From assembly GCF_051014445.1 (NCBI RefSeq), contig NC_135141.1, forward strand, positions 7,254,001 to 7,318,000: DNA of 64,000 nucleotides. Reading direction: 5' to 3'. This document shows positions 1-11,947 of this stretch, one piece after another. Source of the DNA: Colletes latitarsis (Eukaryota; Arthropoda; Insecta; Hymenoptera; Colletidae). Within the stretch, counting starts at the first letter, position 1. Each line of letters begins with the position of its first letter. A program made the translations under genes and the position numbers. Under the pieces are notes generated by a model, which was not told the origin of the DNA, made no database searches, and saw only the letters and a program-made list of their open reading frames with translations.

Positions 1-884
1 ATAAGGCCCCTATCGGGTGTTATCCCAAACTTTTGTTTCGACCCTGGAAAACGACGAACCCAACCCAGGGATTTTGCAACGAAGGCTCCCTATAGGTTGG
101 GGTTCTGAACCGTGCAATAGCCAAGCAGAGAATCAAGAAATTCTCTCGGTTCTCAAACACGACCACTGATTTCAGCAATACGTGTTTGTGCGTCACAACG
201 GTGGCGAGAATCAAACACTGTTTAAGTGCAATCTGATTATATTCAGCCACCGATGGCGGGTTGTGAAAATTACTCAAATTATCGAGTAAATTTTCCCGTT
301 CCTATGGTTCATTTACCGCGGAAATCGAGATATTCTCACGAAACCGTAGGGTACGAAATTCGACATGGCGTGATTCTTTCGAATCCGCAGCAGTCTCTGT
401 CTTGTACCGTTTCGGTTAAGTGGATCCACGATCGTATTAGACGAATCTAATTAATCGTATGTATCGATTCCGACAGATTGACGAGGTCGGCTCAGGAGAT
501 CCGCACTCGTCGAGAACAAGATAGCAAGTGCCTCAGAGACATGCCTGCTTAACCGTGGCCACGAGGGAGGGGAAATTTTCATCTCGTGGCGCTATCTGGT
601 CTAAGCTGTCTGTCTCTTATTAATTTTGAATCCTCTCTTCGTTTCGGCGTAGTAACACCTCTTATAGGAACCGTTACTGGGCCGATCGCGGAACTGTTAT
701 CGAATCTAAATACGGAGTTTTTCTATGCGGTATTGTTCCTGGAACGTATTACGCCTCAGAGAAGCCTCTGGAATGTCGCGTAAACAAGGAATAACACCGT
801 ACAAGAAATGGCCCGTTTTTCTATCGATCAGGCGATGGTTTAACCGACGTTTTCCGATTGTCGAATTAACGCGATATTTAAACA
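1..884 (-). repeat. BEL-type LTR, inverted, cut by window edge (L1)
   Basis: On the minus strand this begins at 884 with TGTTTAAATATCGCG, the start shared by the other LTRs of this family (4300, 9810, 25054, 27016, 28599). Its first 540 bases are close to the reverse complement of 10140-10690 inside the 3' LTR of the BEL element, so it is the same subfamily as that LTR. The other end lies outside the window, so I cannot tell a solo LTR from one end of a full element. Open reading frames inside it are chance frames in LTR sequence. Confidence 0.8.
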
Positions 885-1409
885 AATAAAATATTTGAAC
901 CCTCCTTATTCTAACATTTATACTTTTTAAATGATTTCCAAGCAACGGATGTTTTCATTGGTTACAACGTCTATGCTGTGCGACCACGGATCCAAGACAT
1001 GGAGGAACTAACCCGTCACTAATAAAAAATTTCGTCAATTGTATCTTCGATTCATCGCCATCAACGAATCTACCAATCACGTCAATCAATGAGATAGTTA
1101 CTTATCAACCCAGACGGAACTCACCAGTTACCATTGCTTCAGTTCCTAAGATGTCAGAACATGAAGAAACCAACCCCACAGTTCGAGTTCAAACACAACA
1201 AAGGTCGCGTAGAAGCACTACGCCTCTCTAAAAATAAAAGGGGAAAGGGAAATCTAATGTATTATTGACATGTCATGTTAATGTACACCTTAATACTCTC
1301 ATATACGTATACGTATAGTATTAACTTATCAGAAACTAATTTATATAATATTCGTATGACTATAATTTATACATTATTTCTATAACTATAATTTACACAT
1401 ACATATATA
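885..1409. other. Unassigned AT-rich spacer
   Basis: About 525 bases between LTR L1 and palindrome FB-1. I see only short open frames, for example one of about 25 codons near 1150, with no recognisable domain. The last 150 bases are very AT-rich. Confidence 0.5.
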
Positions 1410-2892
1410 CAGGGTGTCCCGTAAATAGTGTAAGAGCCGGAAATGTGGGGTAGCTGAGACGATTCTGAACAACAATTTCCTTTGCAAAAATGTCGGATGG
1501 AGCTTCGTTTTTGAATTATTAACGAAAAACACTGACGAATCACGGCGCGCGCCTGCCGCGCGCTCAGGGCCGTCCGAACTAAGAGAGCCACCGTGTCGGG
1601 TAGGTAGCAAGATGTGCATCGGAGATACGTCGAGGAACGAATACAAATAATTAAAAATACTACCACTGCAACTGTTACCTCTGCGGATTGGATAAATCAG
1701 CCAGCTAAATCGAATTTATTAATTATTTGTATTCGTTGTTTCCAAGGAAGAAGGAATAAAATGTGGGAAGATGCTCTCGGAATTTTTAGGAAATTAATTC
1801 TTCGCACCTGAATGACGCTTCTCGCCAGAGTGTGTTAAAATTAAAATAAGAATTATTTTCAGAAAATTAAAATAAATACGGTAAGAACCATTTGTAATCG
1901 TTTGTTATTAAAAACTGTACTGGAAAAGCAGGCTGGATTTGTGCGTACCGAAACATTCTTCGCATGCAAGGGATTAATAGAGAATTAATTGAAATTCGCC
2001 TTACCCATTTACTTGCAAGTTGCAATAGGGCCGGTTAGTGCACCCCTGTCAATCATGGAAAGGTCGAAGACCCCAATAAAAATCAGCTGATGGGACGACC
2101 CGGTCACTGCACTCGCTTCTTACCCCGAAAACACTTTACAGTACGGTCACTAGCACTTTTCACTTTTACATTTTCGGGGTAAGAAGCGGGTGCAGTGACC
2201 GGGCCGTCCCATCAGCTGATTTTTATTGGGGTCTTCGACCTTTCCATGATCAACAGGGGTGCACTAACTGGCCCTATTGCAACTTGCAAGTAAATGGGTA
2301 AGGCGAATTTCAATTAATTCTCTATTAATCCCTTGCATGCGAAGAATGTTTCGGTACGCACAAATCCAGCCTGCTTTTCCAGTACAGTTTTTAATAACAA
2401 ACGATTACAAATGGTTCTTACCGTATTTATTTTAATTTTCTGAAAATAATTCTTATTTTAATTTTAACACACTCTGGCGAGAAGCGTCACTCAGGTGCGA
2501 AGAATTAATTTCATAAAAATTCCGAGAGCATCTTCCCACATTTTATTTCTTCTTTCTTGGAAACAGCGAATACAAATAATTAATAAATTCGATTTATCTG
2601 ACTGATTTATCCAATCTGCAGAGGTAACAGTTGCAGTGGTAGTATTTTTAATTATTTGTATTCGTTCCTCGACGTATTTCCGATGCACATCTTGCTACCT
2701 ACCCGACACGGTGGCTCTCTTAGTTCGGACGGCCCTGAGCTCGCGGCAGGCACACTCCGTGATTCGTCAGTGTTTTTCGTTAATAATTCAAAAACGAAGC
2801 TCCATCCGACATTTTTGCAAAGGAAATTGTTGTTCAGAATCGTCTCAGCTACCCCCCATTTCCGGTTCTTACACTATTTACGGGACACCCTG
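1410..2892. mobile_element. Palindromic snapback element FB-1 (about 1.48 kb)
   Basis: The left arm starts CAGGGTGTCCCGTAAAT and the right arm ends with its reverse complement at 2892; both ends are flanked by TATA, fitting a TA target. The arms mirror each other almost to the centre near 2140-2170, so the whole element is one large inverted repeat with hardly any spacer. Open frames in each arm are mirror images of those in the other arm, as expected for a non-coding palindrome. Related copies are FB-2 and FB-3. This is likely a non-autonomous Tc1/mariner-type foldback element, inferred from the TA target and CAGGGTG terminus. Confidence 0.8.
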
Positions 2893-3221
2893 TATATATA
2901 TATATATATGTTTAAGTGTAAGGTAGATGTACAGGAATAACCTATAATTCTCGTTGACATTTGTTATGATTAGAGACGCATTAAGTTAGAATAGAAACTC
3001 AACGTATTCGTGTCCTGCTCAATTGTTAACTTCCTGTTAACAATGTTATGGAGGAAGGTGTTGTATACAATATCGTCTTCACACAAAACTCCAAAACATC
3101 TCAAATTCCTTTCCCTAGTTTATCCTGACTCACACCCGAACCTCGACCAGTGACTCATTTTTGGAAGCTCTCTCTGTCTTGCCCTTTTCTCTCCCCACCT
3201 TTCTGTCTTTTCCTGCATATA
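2893..3221. other. Spacer with short TA microsatellite
   Basis: A TA run follows the FB-1 end (about 2893-2909). The remaining roughly 310 bases carry no recognisable gene or repeat. Confidence 0.5.
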
Positions 3222-4299
3222 CAGGGTGTCCCGTAAATGGTGTAAGAACCGGAAATGTGGGGTAGCTGAGACGATTCTGAACAATAATTTCCATTGCAAA
3301 AATGTCGGATGGGGCTTCGTTTTTGAATTATTAACGAAAAACACTGACGAATCACGGCGCGCGCTCAGGGCCGTCCGAACTAAGAGAGCCACCGTGTCGG
3401 GTAGGTAGCAAGATGTGCATCGGAGATACGTCGAGGAACGAATACAAATAATTAAAAATACTACCACTGCAACTGTTACCTCTGCGGATTGGATAAATCA
3501 GCTAGCTCAATCGAATTTATTAATTATTTGTATTCGCTGTTTCCAAGGAAGAAGGAATAAAATGTAGGAAGATGCTCTCGGAATTTTTAGGAAATTAATC
3601 CTTCGCACCCGAGTGACGCTTCTCGCCAGAGTGTTTTAAAATTAAAATAAGTATTATTTTCAGAAAATTAAAATAAATACAGTAAGAACCATTTGTAACC
3701 GTTTATTATTAAAAACTGTACTGGAAAAACAGACTGGATTTGTATGTACTGATACATTCTTCGAATGCAAGGGGTTAATAGAGAAATAATTGCAAGTTGC
3801 AATAGGGCCGGTTAGTGCACCCCTGTCAATCACGTAAATGTGAAAGTGAAAAGTGTTAGTGACCGTGCTGTGAAGTGTTTTCGGGGTAAGAAGCGGGTGC
3901 AGTGACCGGACCGTCACATCAGCTGATTTTTATTGGGGTTTTCGACCTTTCCGTGATCGACAGGGGTGCACTGACGGGGCCTTATTGTCAGCGCAGCAGA
4001 GCAACTTGCAAGTAAATGGGTAAGTCGAATTTCAATTATTTCTCTATTAAGCCTTTGCATTCGAGAAATGTTTCGGTACGCACAAATTCAGTCTGCTTTT
4101 CCAGTACAGTTTTTAATAACAAACGGTTATAAATGGTTCTTGCCGTATTTATTTTAATTTTCTGAAAATAATTCTTATTTTAATTTTAAAACACTCTGGC
4201 GAGAAGCGTCACTCGGATGCGAAGGATTAATTTCCTAAAAATTCCGAGAGCATCTTCTCACATTTTATTCCTTCTTCCTTGGAAACAGCGAATACAAAT
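3222..4299. mobile_element. Palindromic element FB-2, left portion (split by BEL insertion)
   Basis: Starts with the same CAGGGTGTCCCGTAAAT terminus as FB-1 and turns back near 3830-3850. Its right arm stops at CAAAT (4295-4299), where the BEL LTR begins, and resumes at 11483 with the same pentamer. The two arms are unequal near the centre, so this copy has lost part of one arm compared with FB-1. Confidence 0.85.
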
Positions 4300-5050
4300 T
4301 GTTTAAATATGTTAAAAAACTATTTAAAATCATGTTAGTCTGAAATATTAAATTCTCGGCCGCGATTCCCGTATCCGTTTGTGTACGTGACACTGCGGCA
4401 GGTTAAGCGTTCGTCAGGTTCGTTGAACGTTCGGACGATTTAAAACCGCGGCCAGTTACGTGTTTTTGTACGCAGACCTCACGCGAAGATTCGCTTCGCA
4501 CCGGTTTAAACGGTATCGTGACGTCAGCGTCGAGAGAGAGAACCGTATGATATATTGAAAAGAGATCGACAGCTGAATTCGGCAGCGCCGCGTCGCGACG
4601 ACAAGGCGCGACCGAGTCTTCGTCTGTCGATCCGCGACGATATTCGCAATTATTCACGAGCCGACTGCGAACGGGAGCGGATCCCAGAAGATCTCGCTCC
4701 TCAAGTACGGACTCGCATATCACATTTGGACTTGTTTTTCAAAGAATTCTCACCGTTGCTGCGGTTAGAGTTTTCCCATAACAATCTACCTGCGACAAAA
4801 GGGAGGTCGTAATACACGCTGCGCGTGGCGCGACCGCCTTCGCTAGGAAGGATTGTACGTTGCAGTCGTTGCCGCGACCGCGACGTAAGTGACTCAGGGT
4901 GCACCCACCCAGAATCCCTTTAAAACTATACGGCTTTGGAGCCTCCCAAAGGTCATACCGTTGAATCGGTACCGCCTCGTGGAGTGCTCTTCGTGCAAAG
5001 GTCACTGAAAAACCCTCTCCAGAAACCTGTCGGTGTACGAGTCGACGGTG
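4300..5050 (+). repeat. Truncated 5' LTR of the BEL element (L2)
   Basis: Begins TGTTTAAATATG and shares an early CTCGGCCGCGAT block with the LTR that starts at 28599, rather than with the 3' LTR at 9810. It fades into internal sequence around 5050-5130. The right boundary is approximate because the deletion joint cannot be placed exactly by eye. Confidence 0.6.
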
Positions 5051-5098
5051 ACGGGCCTAGGGGGTGACCGAACCCGATCGATAAAGTAGAGTGTCGGA

Positions 5099-8000
5099 AT
5101 GAGTCTCGGCGCAAAAGACGGTGAGAAACCGATGTGTGTGGCTGATGCGTACGTCGTGCCTCAAATCACGACCTACGCGACTCCATCGGTAGGAACGCTC
5201 GGATACGAAGCGTTCCTGGAATTACCGCTTGCCGACCCCGACCCCGCATCGGATCAAACCATTGAAATTTTGATCGGTGCGGACTTATATGCACAGATTA
5301 TGCGAGCGGGATTCCGTCGCATAAACGATGCAGGTCCCATTGCACAAGAAACTGCATTCGGCTGGGTGATATCCGGGCCGACAAACGCAGCAAGTGGTGC
5401 GCAGAACACGGTGCAGTCGCTGCACTGCACCGTACTCGAATCGCTGGATCAAGCGGTTCGAAAGTTCTGGGAAATGGAAGAAATTCCCGCAACCTCCACG
5501 CATACCAAAGCAGAAGAGGAGTGCGAAGTATTCTTTCAAAAAACCGTTACCCGTGACGAAACTGGGCGGTTTGTAGTCCGACTCCCCCTCAATTGCCCGA
5601 GACCGGAAGAAGCGTTGGGAAATTCCTTCCATATCGCGCTTTCCGCTCTCACAAGGCTGAGGAAGAAATTGGACACGAATCCGACTCTCGGTAAAGAATA
5701 CGCAGAGTTTCTAGCGGAATACGAGTCCTTAGGTCATATGTCGCGTATCGAACCTATTGACCAAACTAGACTTTACATTCCGCACCGAGCGGTCATTCGC
5801 ACGGACAGCGCGACCACCAAATTGCGGGTCGTCTTTAATGCGACCAGCAGGACAGTGGGTGGATGCTCCCTAAACGACATCCTACACGTAGGTCCGAAAT
5901 TACAAAACGATATTACCTCGGTATTAACGAGATGGCGTTTGTACGAATACGCGTTGGTGGCTGATATCGAGATGATGTTTCGACAGATTTTCGTCGCCCC
6001 TGAGGATCGTCGTTTTCAATGCATAGTATGGAATGCACCCGAAACCGAACAGCTGGTAGCGTTCGAGTTAAATACCGTTACATACGGAACGGCGTGCGCC
6101 TCGTACTTGTCGATGCGTACCCTCCTCGAATTAAAGGAACAGGATGGAAAGAAATTTCCGCTTGCCGCTCCGATTCTCGAGAAGGACATTTACGTCGACG
6201 ATGTATTCCTGGGAGCACCTGATAAATCCTTGTTGGAGAAAATCCGCACACAAGTCTGCGAGCTCCTCCAAGGAGGCGGGTTTGAGCTGAGGAAGTGGGC
6301 AGGAAATTCGCCACAATTATTGCGAAATATTCCCCACAGCGCTCACTCCCACGCCGTTGACCTCACTTTGTTCGATGATTCTGAACTAAAAGTGCTCGGT
6401 TTACGATGGATACCGTCTGGAGATTATTTCTATTTCAATCTCCAACGGTTCCAACCCTCGGCATCACCGATGACAAAAAGAAATTTGTTTTCGGAAATTG
6501 CCAAGCTCTTCGATCCGCTCGGCTGGCTCTCGCCGGTTGTAATTCGCGCGAAGATTTTGATGCAGTCTCAGTGGCTGGAGAAAATCCAGTGGGACGATCA
6601 AATCTCCGCGAATACGCAAAAAACGTGGAATGCGTTCTGTACGGATTGGAGCAGCTTAAAGGAGTTAAAAATTCCTAGATGGATACGTTTCGGAGCTGAT
6701 ACGGTGTCAGTAGAATTGCATGGATTCTGCGACGCTTCGCTCGCGGCCTATTCGGCCGTCACGTATTTACGCGTGACGACGATAAGCAACGAAATTTTTA
6801 CGACGTTGCTGATGGCAAAAACGCGAGTCGCTCCAATTAAAACGCAGTCCATCCCAGTCCTCGAATTAAACGGGGCGGCACTCCTCTCCGAGCTGGTGGT
6901 GCACGTGCAGCGGTCACTTCCGATAAAAGTGCACCGCGTAATCTGCTGGACAGATTCCACGATTGCATTGGCTTGGTTAAGGAAGCATGCATCGACATGG
7001 AAGGTTGTAATCGCCAACCGAGTGTCGAAAATCCAGACATTACTCCCGAACGCTGAATGGCATCATGTTCCCACGCGCTCGAACCCCGCGGATCTAAATT
7101 CGCGTGGGGTGGACGCGTCGGAACTCCTTCAGTCGGAGCTCTGGATTTCCGGGCCGACGTGGCTTCGACAAGCGGAAGAAAATTGGCCAAAAATGCCCGC
7201 TTCGATCGAGACCGAGGAGGGTAAGCGCGTATCGCATACCCTCGTAGCAACTCCACAAAAGGAATGGGATTTTGTATTCCGATTTTCCAAATGGAGTAAG
7301 CTACTCCGCGTAACCGCCTACTGTCTTCGACTAAAAAGGACGTGGGACGGGGAGCGGCGGTCTTTCGGTGCCAAAATCGTCGAAGCACCGGAATTACAGC
7401 GTGCAACAGAAAGAATTGTGCGCTATTTACAACGCATGCACTTTGCGGAAGAGTACCAAAGCTTAAAAAAGCGGAAGGGAATTCCTGCAAAGTCTCCGTT
7501 AAAAAGCCTCAACCCTTTCCTCGACGAAAAAGACGTCTTGCGAGTGGGTGGAAGGCTGGAGAATGCAGCACTTGCATGGGAAACAAAACACCCGGTAATT
7601 CTGCCAAAGCATCATGTTTCTAACATGATAATCCGGCAATGTCACGTTGATACGTTACACGGGGGTTTGCAATTAACCATGTACACGGTGAGACAGAAAT
7701 TCTGGATCATCGGTTGTCGTAACGCGGCGCGTACGGTTATCCATAATTGCATACGATGCGTGAGATGGCAAGCAAACGCCTCTACGCAGATAATGCAGGA
7801 TTTAATTCCGGAACGCAGTCGCGAGGCACGAGTTTTTTCGAACTGCGGAGTAGATTACGCTGGACCATACCGTGTCCGCGACTCCGCCGGTCGAGGAAAA
7901 GCAGCTCATAAAGCTTACATAGCAGTATTCGTCTGCTTCGCTACAAGAGCCGTGCATATCGAACTCGTGCATGATTACACAACAAGTGCATTTTTGGACG

Positions 8001-8775
8001 CTTTGGATCGATTTATCGCCCGTCGAGGAGTTCCGTCCTGCATGTTCAGTGACAACGGAACAAACTTCGTCGGAGCGGATCGAGAATTGCGAGAACATTT
8101 CAATATCGTGTACAATACACAGGAAATGCGCAATAAGTGCGGCCAGAAGGGTATTACGTGGAAATTTAATCCATCTAGTGCACCTCATTTCGGCGGTATG
8201 CAAGAAGCCGGTGTGAAATCGGTGAAACATCACCTCAAACGCACCCTCGGCGATTTCGCGCCTACAAGCGAGGAAATGCAGACATTACTCTGCAAGATCG
8301 AAGCGAGCTTGAATTCTCGACCGATTGCCGCTTTAGCCCTGAGGATTATGCGCCCCTCACACCAGGCCACTTCTTGATCAGAAGTCCGATAAATGCACTT
8401 CCGTTCGAGTCCGTGGAAACTGAAAAACTCTCCCGCCTTACACGTTGGAGAGCGATACAGAAATTCCACGAGCAACTCTGGAGGCATTGGACGCGTGATT
8501 ATCTCACGCACCTCCAGAACCGCTATAAGTGGCATACCGCCCACGCACAGCTAAAACCAAACGATTTGGTGTTAGTGCAGAACCCTCTTCTCCCCCCAAA
8601 TCAATGGGAAATGGGGAGAATCGAGGAAACATTCCCGGGTAAAGACAGGCGTGTGCGTGTAGTTAAAGTTCGCACAGCAACGTCCACCTACACACGTCCT
8701 ATTACACGTCTGTGTAAATTGCCCGTGGAAGAGTCGGTAACGACAACAAACGTCGACGACGCTATCGGGATATAA
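5099..8775 (+). pseudogene. pol: BEL/Pao pol polyprotein (RT-RNase H-integrase), one late frameshift
   Basis: A long open frame (5099-8377, 1092 residues) continues in another frame to 8775. It opens in the C-terminal part of the retroviral-type protease region, so the ATG at 5099 is probably accidental. The reverse transcriptase follows, with catalytic YVDD near residue 365. Next come the Pao-type RNase H (FCDAS near 543, then a CWTDS block) and the integrase, with an HHCC zinc site and a catalytic D, D and E near residues 918, 984 and 1036. A single frameshift close to 8335 separates the last 130 residues, the basic C-terminal integrase tail, from the rest. Apart from that break and the missing 5' portion, the catalytic residues are all present, which suggests a fairly young copy. 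Confidence 0.9.
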
Positions 8776-9021
8776 GAAATCCCGAATTCCGCTAGACAAA
8801 GAGACACAGTAGAGTGAGAAAGACCATTGACACAATCCTGGTGTTGTCTCACACGTTCTACAAGTCTCAGCTGAGGGATACGGACAGAGGGGTACCATAC
8901 CCTACCATCCCGTCAAGAATTGAGGAAGGGAGCGATTCCCCGATTCCCCGGGATCCACGGCTTTAAAAGCAGGATCCGCGGACCGAATCGGTTCAGTTCC
9001 GGATCAAATCCAGCGGAAACA

Positions 9022-9705
9022 ATGTCGAGCGACGAGAGCGTAATAACGGTAGTGGGGTCCAACCGTATCGACCCGGAAATGGAGACGCAGTTTGGGCGCC
9101 TCCTCAAATTGGGGGAAGTGTTCGCCCCCAAAAGCACCAAGGAGGCGGAGGTGCCCGAGGCAGTGGCCTCGACTTCAACCGCCCCAGAAAACAGGACCAC
9201 CGAGGCAGCGGATCCCGAAAAAGAACCGTCAGCCGCCACCGTCGGCACTTTGCCGACCTACGACGTATACATGGGGCCGGAGTTAATACGTGTGCCGGCC
9301 CATATACCGTGGACCACCAAACGATATAAATGTCCGGCCGAAGGCGGCCACTTTCATCTAAAATGGGCACCATGTGGCCGGCTCGTCGCCTGTAACTTTC
9401 GGCCGCTAAAGGCCCGAAAGAGCGCGACGACAACGGCCGTTCAGCCGCCACCAACGCCAACCGGGCCGCCCCCGCCGACAAAGCCGACCTCGTCGAGGAA
9501 GCGGCCAGTCAGGGAGAACCCGGTGCCCCGGGAAACAGGGAGGTCCTGGCGCCGCAGTGAGCAGCGACGAAAGGCAAGGGCGAGGGCCCGGCAACCCTCC
9601 GGTGATGGCCAGCGGCGGGACAACTCCCTAACGGAGGTGGTCCTCACCTCCCTGAAGCTGCTGCAGAAGCAGCAGGCAAGCAGCCAGGCGTCATCGTCGA
9701 AGTAA
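9022..9705 (+). CDS. Unrecognised second ORF of the BEL element (227 aa)
   Basis: This intact ORF lies between pol and the polypurine tract, where an env or accessory gene sits in other LTR elements. The ATG at 9022 is preferred because an upstream extension has only a TTG start. The N-terminal third is acidic and rich in Ser, Thr and Pro. The middle (residues about 80-135) is a compact block with well-spaced Cys and His, including YKCPAEGGHFHLKWAPCGR, that could bind a metal. The last third is Pro-rich, then strongly basic with many Arg, and ends in a Gln/Ser-rich tail. There is no signal peptide or membrane segment, so it is not an envelope protein. A nucleic-acid-binding role would fit the composition but is inference. 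I do not recognise the family. Confidence 0.6.
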   Translation: MSSDESVITVVGSNRIDPEMETQFGRLLKLGEVFAPKSTKEAEVPEAVASTSTAPENRTTEAADPEKEPSAATVGTLPTYDVYMGPELIRVPAHIPWTTKRYKCPAEGGHFHLKWAPCGRLVACNFRPLKARKSATTTAVQPPPTPTGPPPPTKPTSSRKRPVRENPVPRETGRSWRRSEQRRKARARARQPSGDGQRRDNSLTEVVLTSLKLLQKQQASSQASSSK

Positions 9706-9797
9706 GTAACTTAATTTTGTTAATTAAGTGAACAAAATCCTCTCGGTATCGAAAAAACCGCGAATTACCGCTCCTTTGTTTATTGCACGGACCGTGC

Positions 9798-9807
9798 AAG
9801 GGGGCGG
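9798..9807 (+). promoter_or_regulatory. Polypurine tract of the BEL element
   Basis: AAGGGGGCGG lies two bases before the TG start of the 3' LTR. That is where the primer for plus-strand DNA synthesis is expected. Confidence 0.7.
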
Positions 9808-9809
9808 TA

Positions 9810-11482
9810 TGTTTAAATAACGCTTTAATTCGTTAATTGAATAACGTCGGTTAAACCGTCGCGTGATCAATAGAAAAAGCAGGACATTTCTTATACGGTT
9901 ATTCTCTGTTTACGCGACATTCTAGAGCCTTCTCTGCGGCGTAATATGTTTCGAGCAATACCGTGTAGAAAAACTACAAACTTACTTTCGATACAAATCA
10001 CGCGATCGGCTTAGTAACGGTTCCCAGAGAACAGGTGTTACTATGCCGAAATTACAGAGAGGATACAAAATTAATAAGAGACAGACAGCTTAGACCAGAT
10101 AGCGCCACGAGATGAAAATTTCCCCTCCCTCGTGGCCACGGTTAAGCAGGCATGTCTCTGAGGCACTTGCTATCTTGTTCTCGACGAGTGCGGATCTCCT
10201 GAGCCGACCTCGTCAATCTGTCGGAATCGATACATACGATTAATTAGATTCGTCTAATACGATCGTGGATCCACTTAACCGAAACGGTACAAGACAGAGA
10301 CTACTGCGGATTCGAAAGAATCACGCCATGTCGAATTTCGTACCCTACGGTTTCGTGAGAATATCTCGATTTCCGCGGTAAATGAACCATAGGAACGGGA
10401 AAATTTACTCGATAATTTGAGTAATTTTCACAACCCGCCATCGGTGGCTAAATATAATCAGATTGCACTTAAACAGTGCTTGATTATCGCCACCGTTGTG
10501 ACGGACAAACACGTATTGCTGAAATCAGTGGTCGTGTTTGAGAACCGAGAGAATTTCTTGATTCTCTGTTTGGCGATTGCACGGTTCAGAACCCCAACCT
10601 ACAGGGAGCCTTCGTTGCAAAATCCCTGGGTTGGGTTCGTCGTTTTCCAGGGTCGAAACAAAAGTTTGGGATAACACCCGATAGGGGCCTTATTGGCATT
10701 CCCTGGGTAAATATCTCGGCTGGTTTCGACCTGCTCGAGCGTGGGTTCCAGATCGTCAGTGGGTACGGACACTCGACGTAGAACTACGTTCAATGGGCAC
10801 CGAGGTGTTAGAACCTTAATAATCAGTCGCTTCTGCGCAGTTAAGGCTCTGCACCACACCGGTCCCGTACGGACCAGGGAACAGCGAGGGACCGCGGAGT
10901 TGACAACCCTTGGAGCCTTACAACCTCCACCTGTTGTCCTCTCCCGCAAAACCCAAACCTGCAGCAGTAGGAAGATCGAGATTAGAATCTCGTCTTCCCC
11001 ATCTGCAATTCAACGTTTCCAAAATCTGAAATGTTGAAATAATAATACAGTCCACTAACACAGTTGTGTATCGCTGTGTAAGAATCCCGCTCCTGTTTAC
11101 CGTAAACGGAAGAAGGAGCGTGTGGATTAAAGCGAGTCCGACGACGCGACGAGCGTTGTCCTTTATTAACAGCTGCTTTTCGGTCTCTTTTTGTTACAGA
11201 AGACCGAGGCGAGAGCCGTAAGGGCAAGCCGGCTCAGCCCAACACCATTTTAGCTAATTTCTCGTTAATTTTCTTTTGCATTTATTAAATCTTTAAGTTC
11301 TTGTTTTTTCAACCTAAATAAATGGCCTAGTCCATTGGACTAGGCGAAAGAAAATTATCAATTGTACGCTCACTTTCCCCCATATTTCCAATCCCTCGTA
11401 ATCCGGACCATACTTCGTTAAAGGGTACGAGACAAGGTTTTATCATAACCTTTGCACGAACTCGTACCTATTTTAACAAACA
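9810..11482 (+). repeat. 3' LTR of the BEL element (L3, 1673 bp)
   Basis: Starts TGTTTAAATAACGC and ends TTTTAACAAACA, directly followed by the CAAAT target duplicate. It contains the family landmarks GGAGCCTTACAACCTCC (near 10911), ACAGTCCACTA (near 11046) and TCCGGACC (near 11402), which also appear in the LTRs ending at 26791 and 35269. It matches LTR L1 (1-884) in inverted orientation. Confidence 0.85.
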
Positions 11483-11791
11483 CAAATAATTAATAAATTC
11501 GATTGAGCTGGCTGATTTATCCAATCCGCAGAGGTAACAGTTGCAGTGGTAGTATTTTTAATTATTTGTATTCGTTCCACGACGTATCTCCGATGCACAT
11601 CTTGCTACCTACCCGACACGGTGGCTCTCTTAGTTCGGACGGCCCTGAGCGTGCGCCGTGATTCGTCAGTGTTTTTCGTTAATAATTCAAAAACGAAGCT
11701 CCATCCGACATTTTTGCAAAGAAAATTGTTGTTCAGAATCGTCTCAGCTACCCCACATTTCCGGTTCTTACACCATTTACGGGACACCCTG
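11483..11791. mobile_element. Palindromic element FB-2, right end
   Basis: Resumes the FB-2 right arm after the BEL insertion, beginning with the duplicated CAAAT, and ends at CACCCTG followed by TATA. Together with 3222-4299 it restores one element of about 1.38 kb. Confidence 0.85.
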
Positions 11792-11947
11792 TATATCCTG
11801 CGGTTCTCCCAAAAGCCCTTCTGATTCTCTGATTCTCTGATTCTGATTCCCGACAGTTAAACGAATGCGCAAAGCTTTTAGTCTAAGACTACGAATAGTC
11901 AAATTGTTTGTGTACGCCGTTAACTTAGTATTCCGACGGTTAATAAA

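Larger units (their letters stand above)
4300..11482 (+). mobile_element. BEL/Pao LTR retrotransposon nested in FB-2
   Basis: An LTR-type TG start at 4300 and CA end at 11482 are bounded by the same five bases, CAAAT, at 4295-4299 and 11483-11487. The flanking sequence joins into one continuous palindrome arm, so the boundaries are well supported. Inside are a Pao-type pol gene, a second ORF, a polypurine tract and a 1673-base 3' LTR. There is no gag and no start of the protease domain: the left side passes from LTR-like sequence straight into pol, so a large internal 5' piece is missing. The left LTR-like segment belongs to a different subfamily from the right LTR (see findings). Confidence 0.85.

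Noticed and set aside
20..277. An 85-codon frame, nearly conserved with the one at 10417-10674
   Set aside because: Both lie inside LTR copies that are similar along their whole length, so the shared frame follows from DNA similarity. No codon-specific pattern or motif supports a protein.
1367..3467. Frames of 65-115 codons in both arms of the palindromes
   Set aside because: They are mirrored in the two arms and recur at every copy of the palindrome (also 11546-11824). They have no domain and shift or end with each copy.
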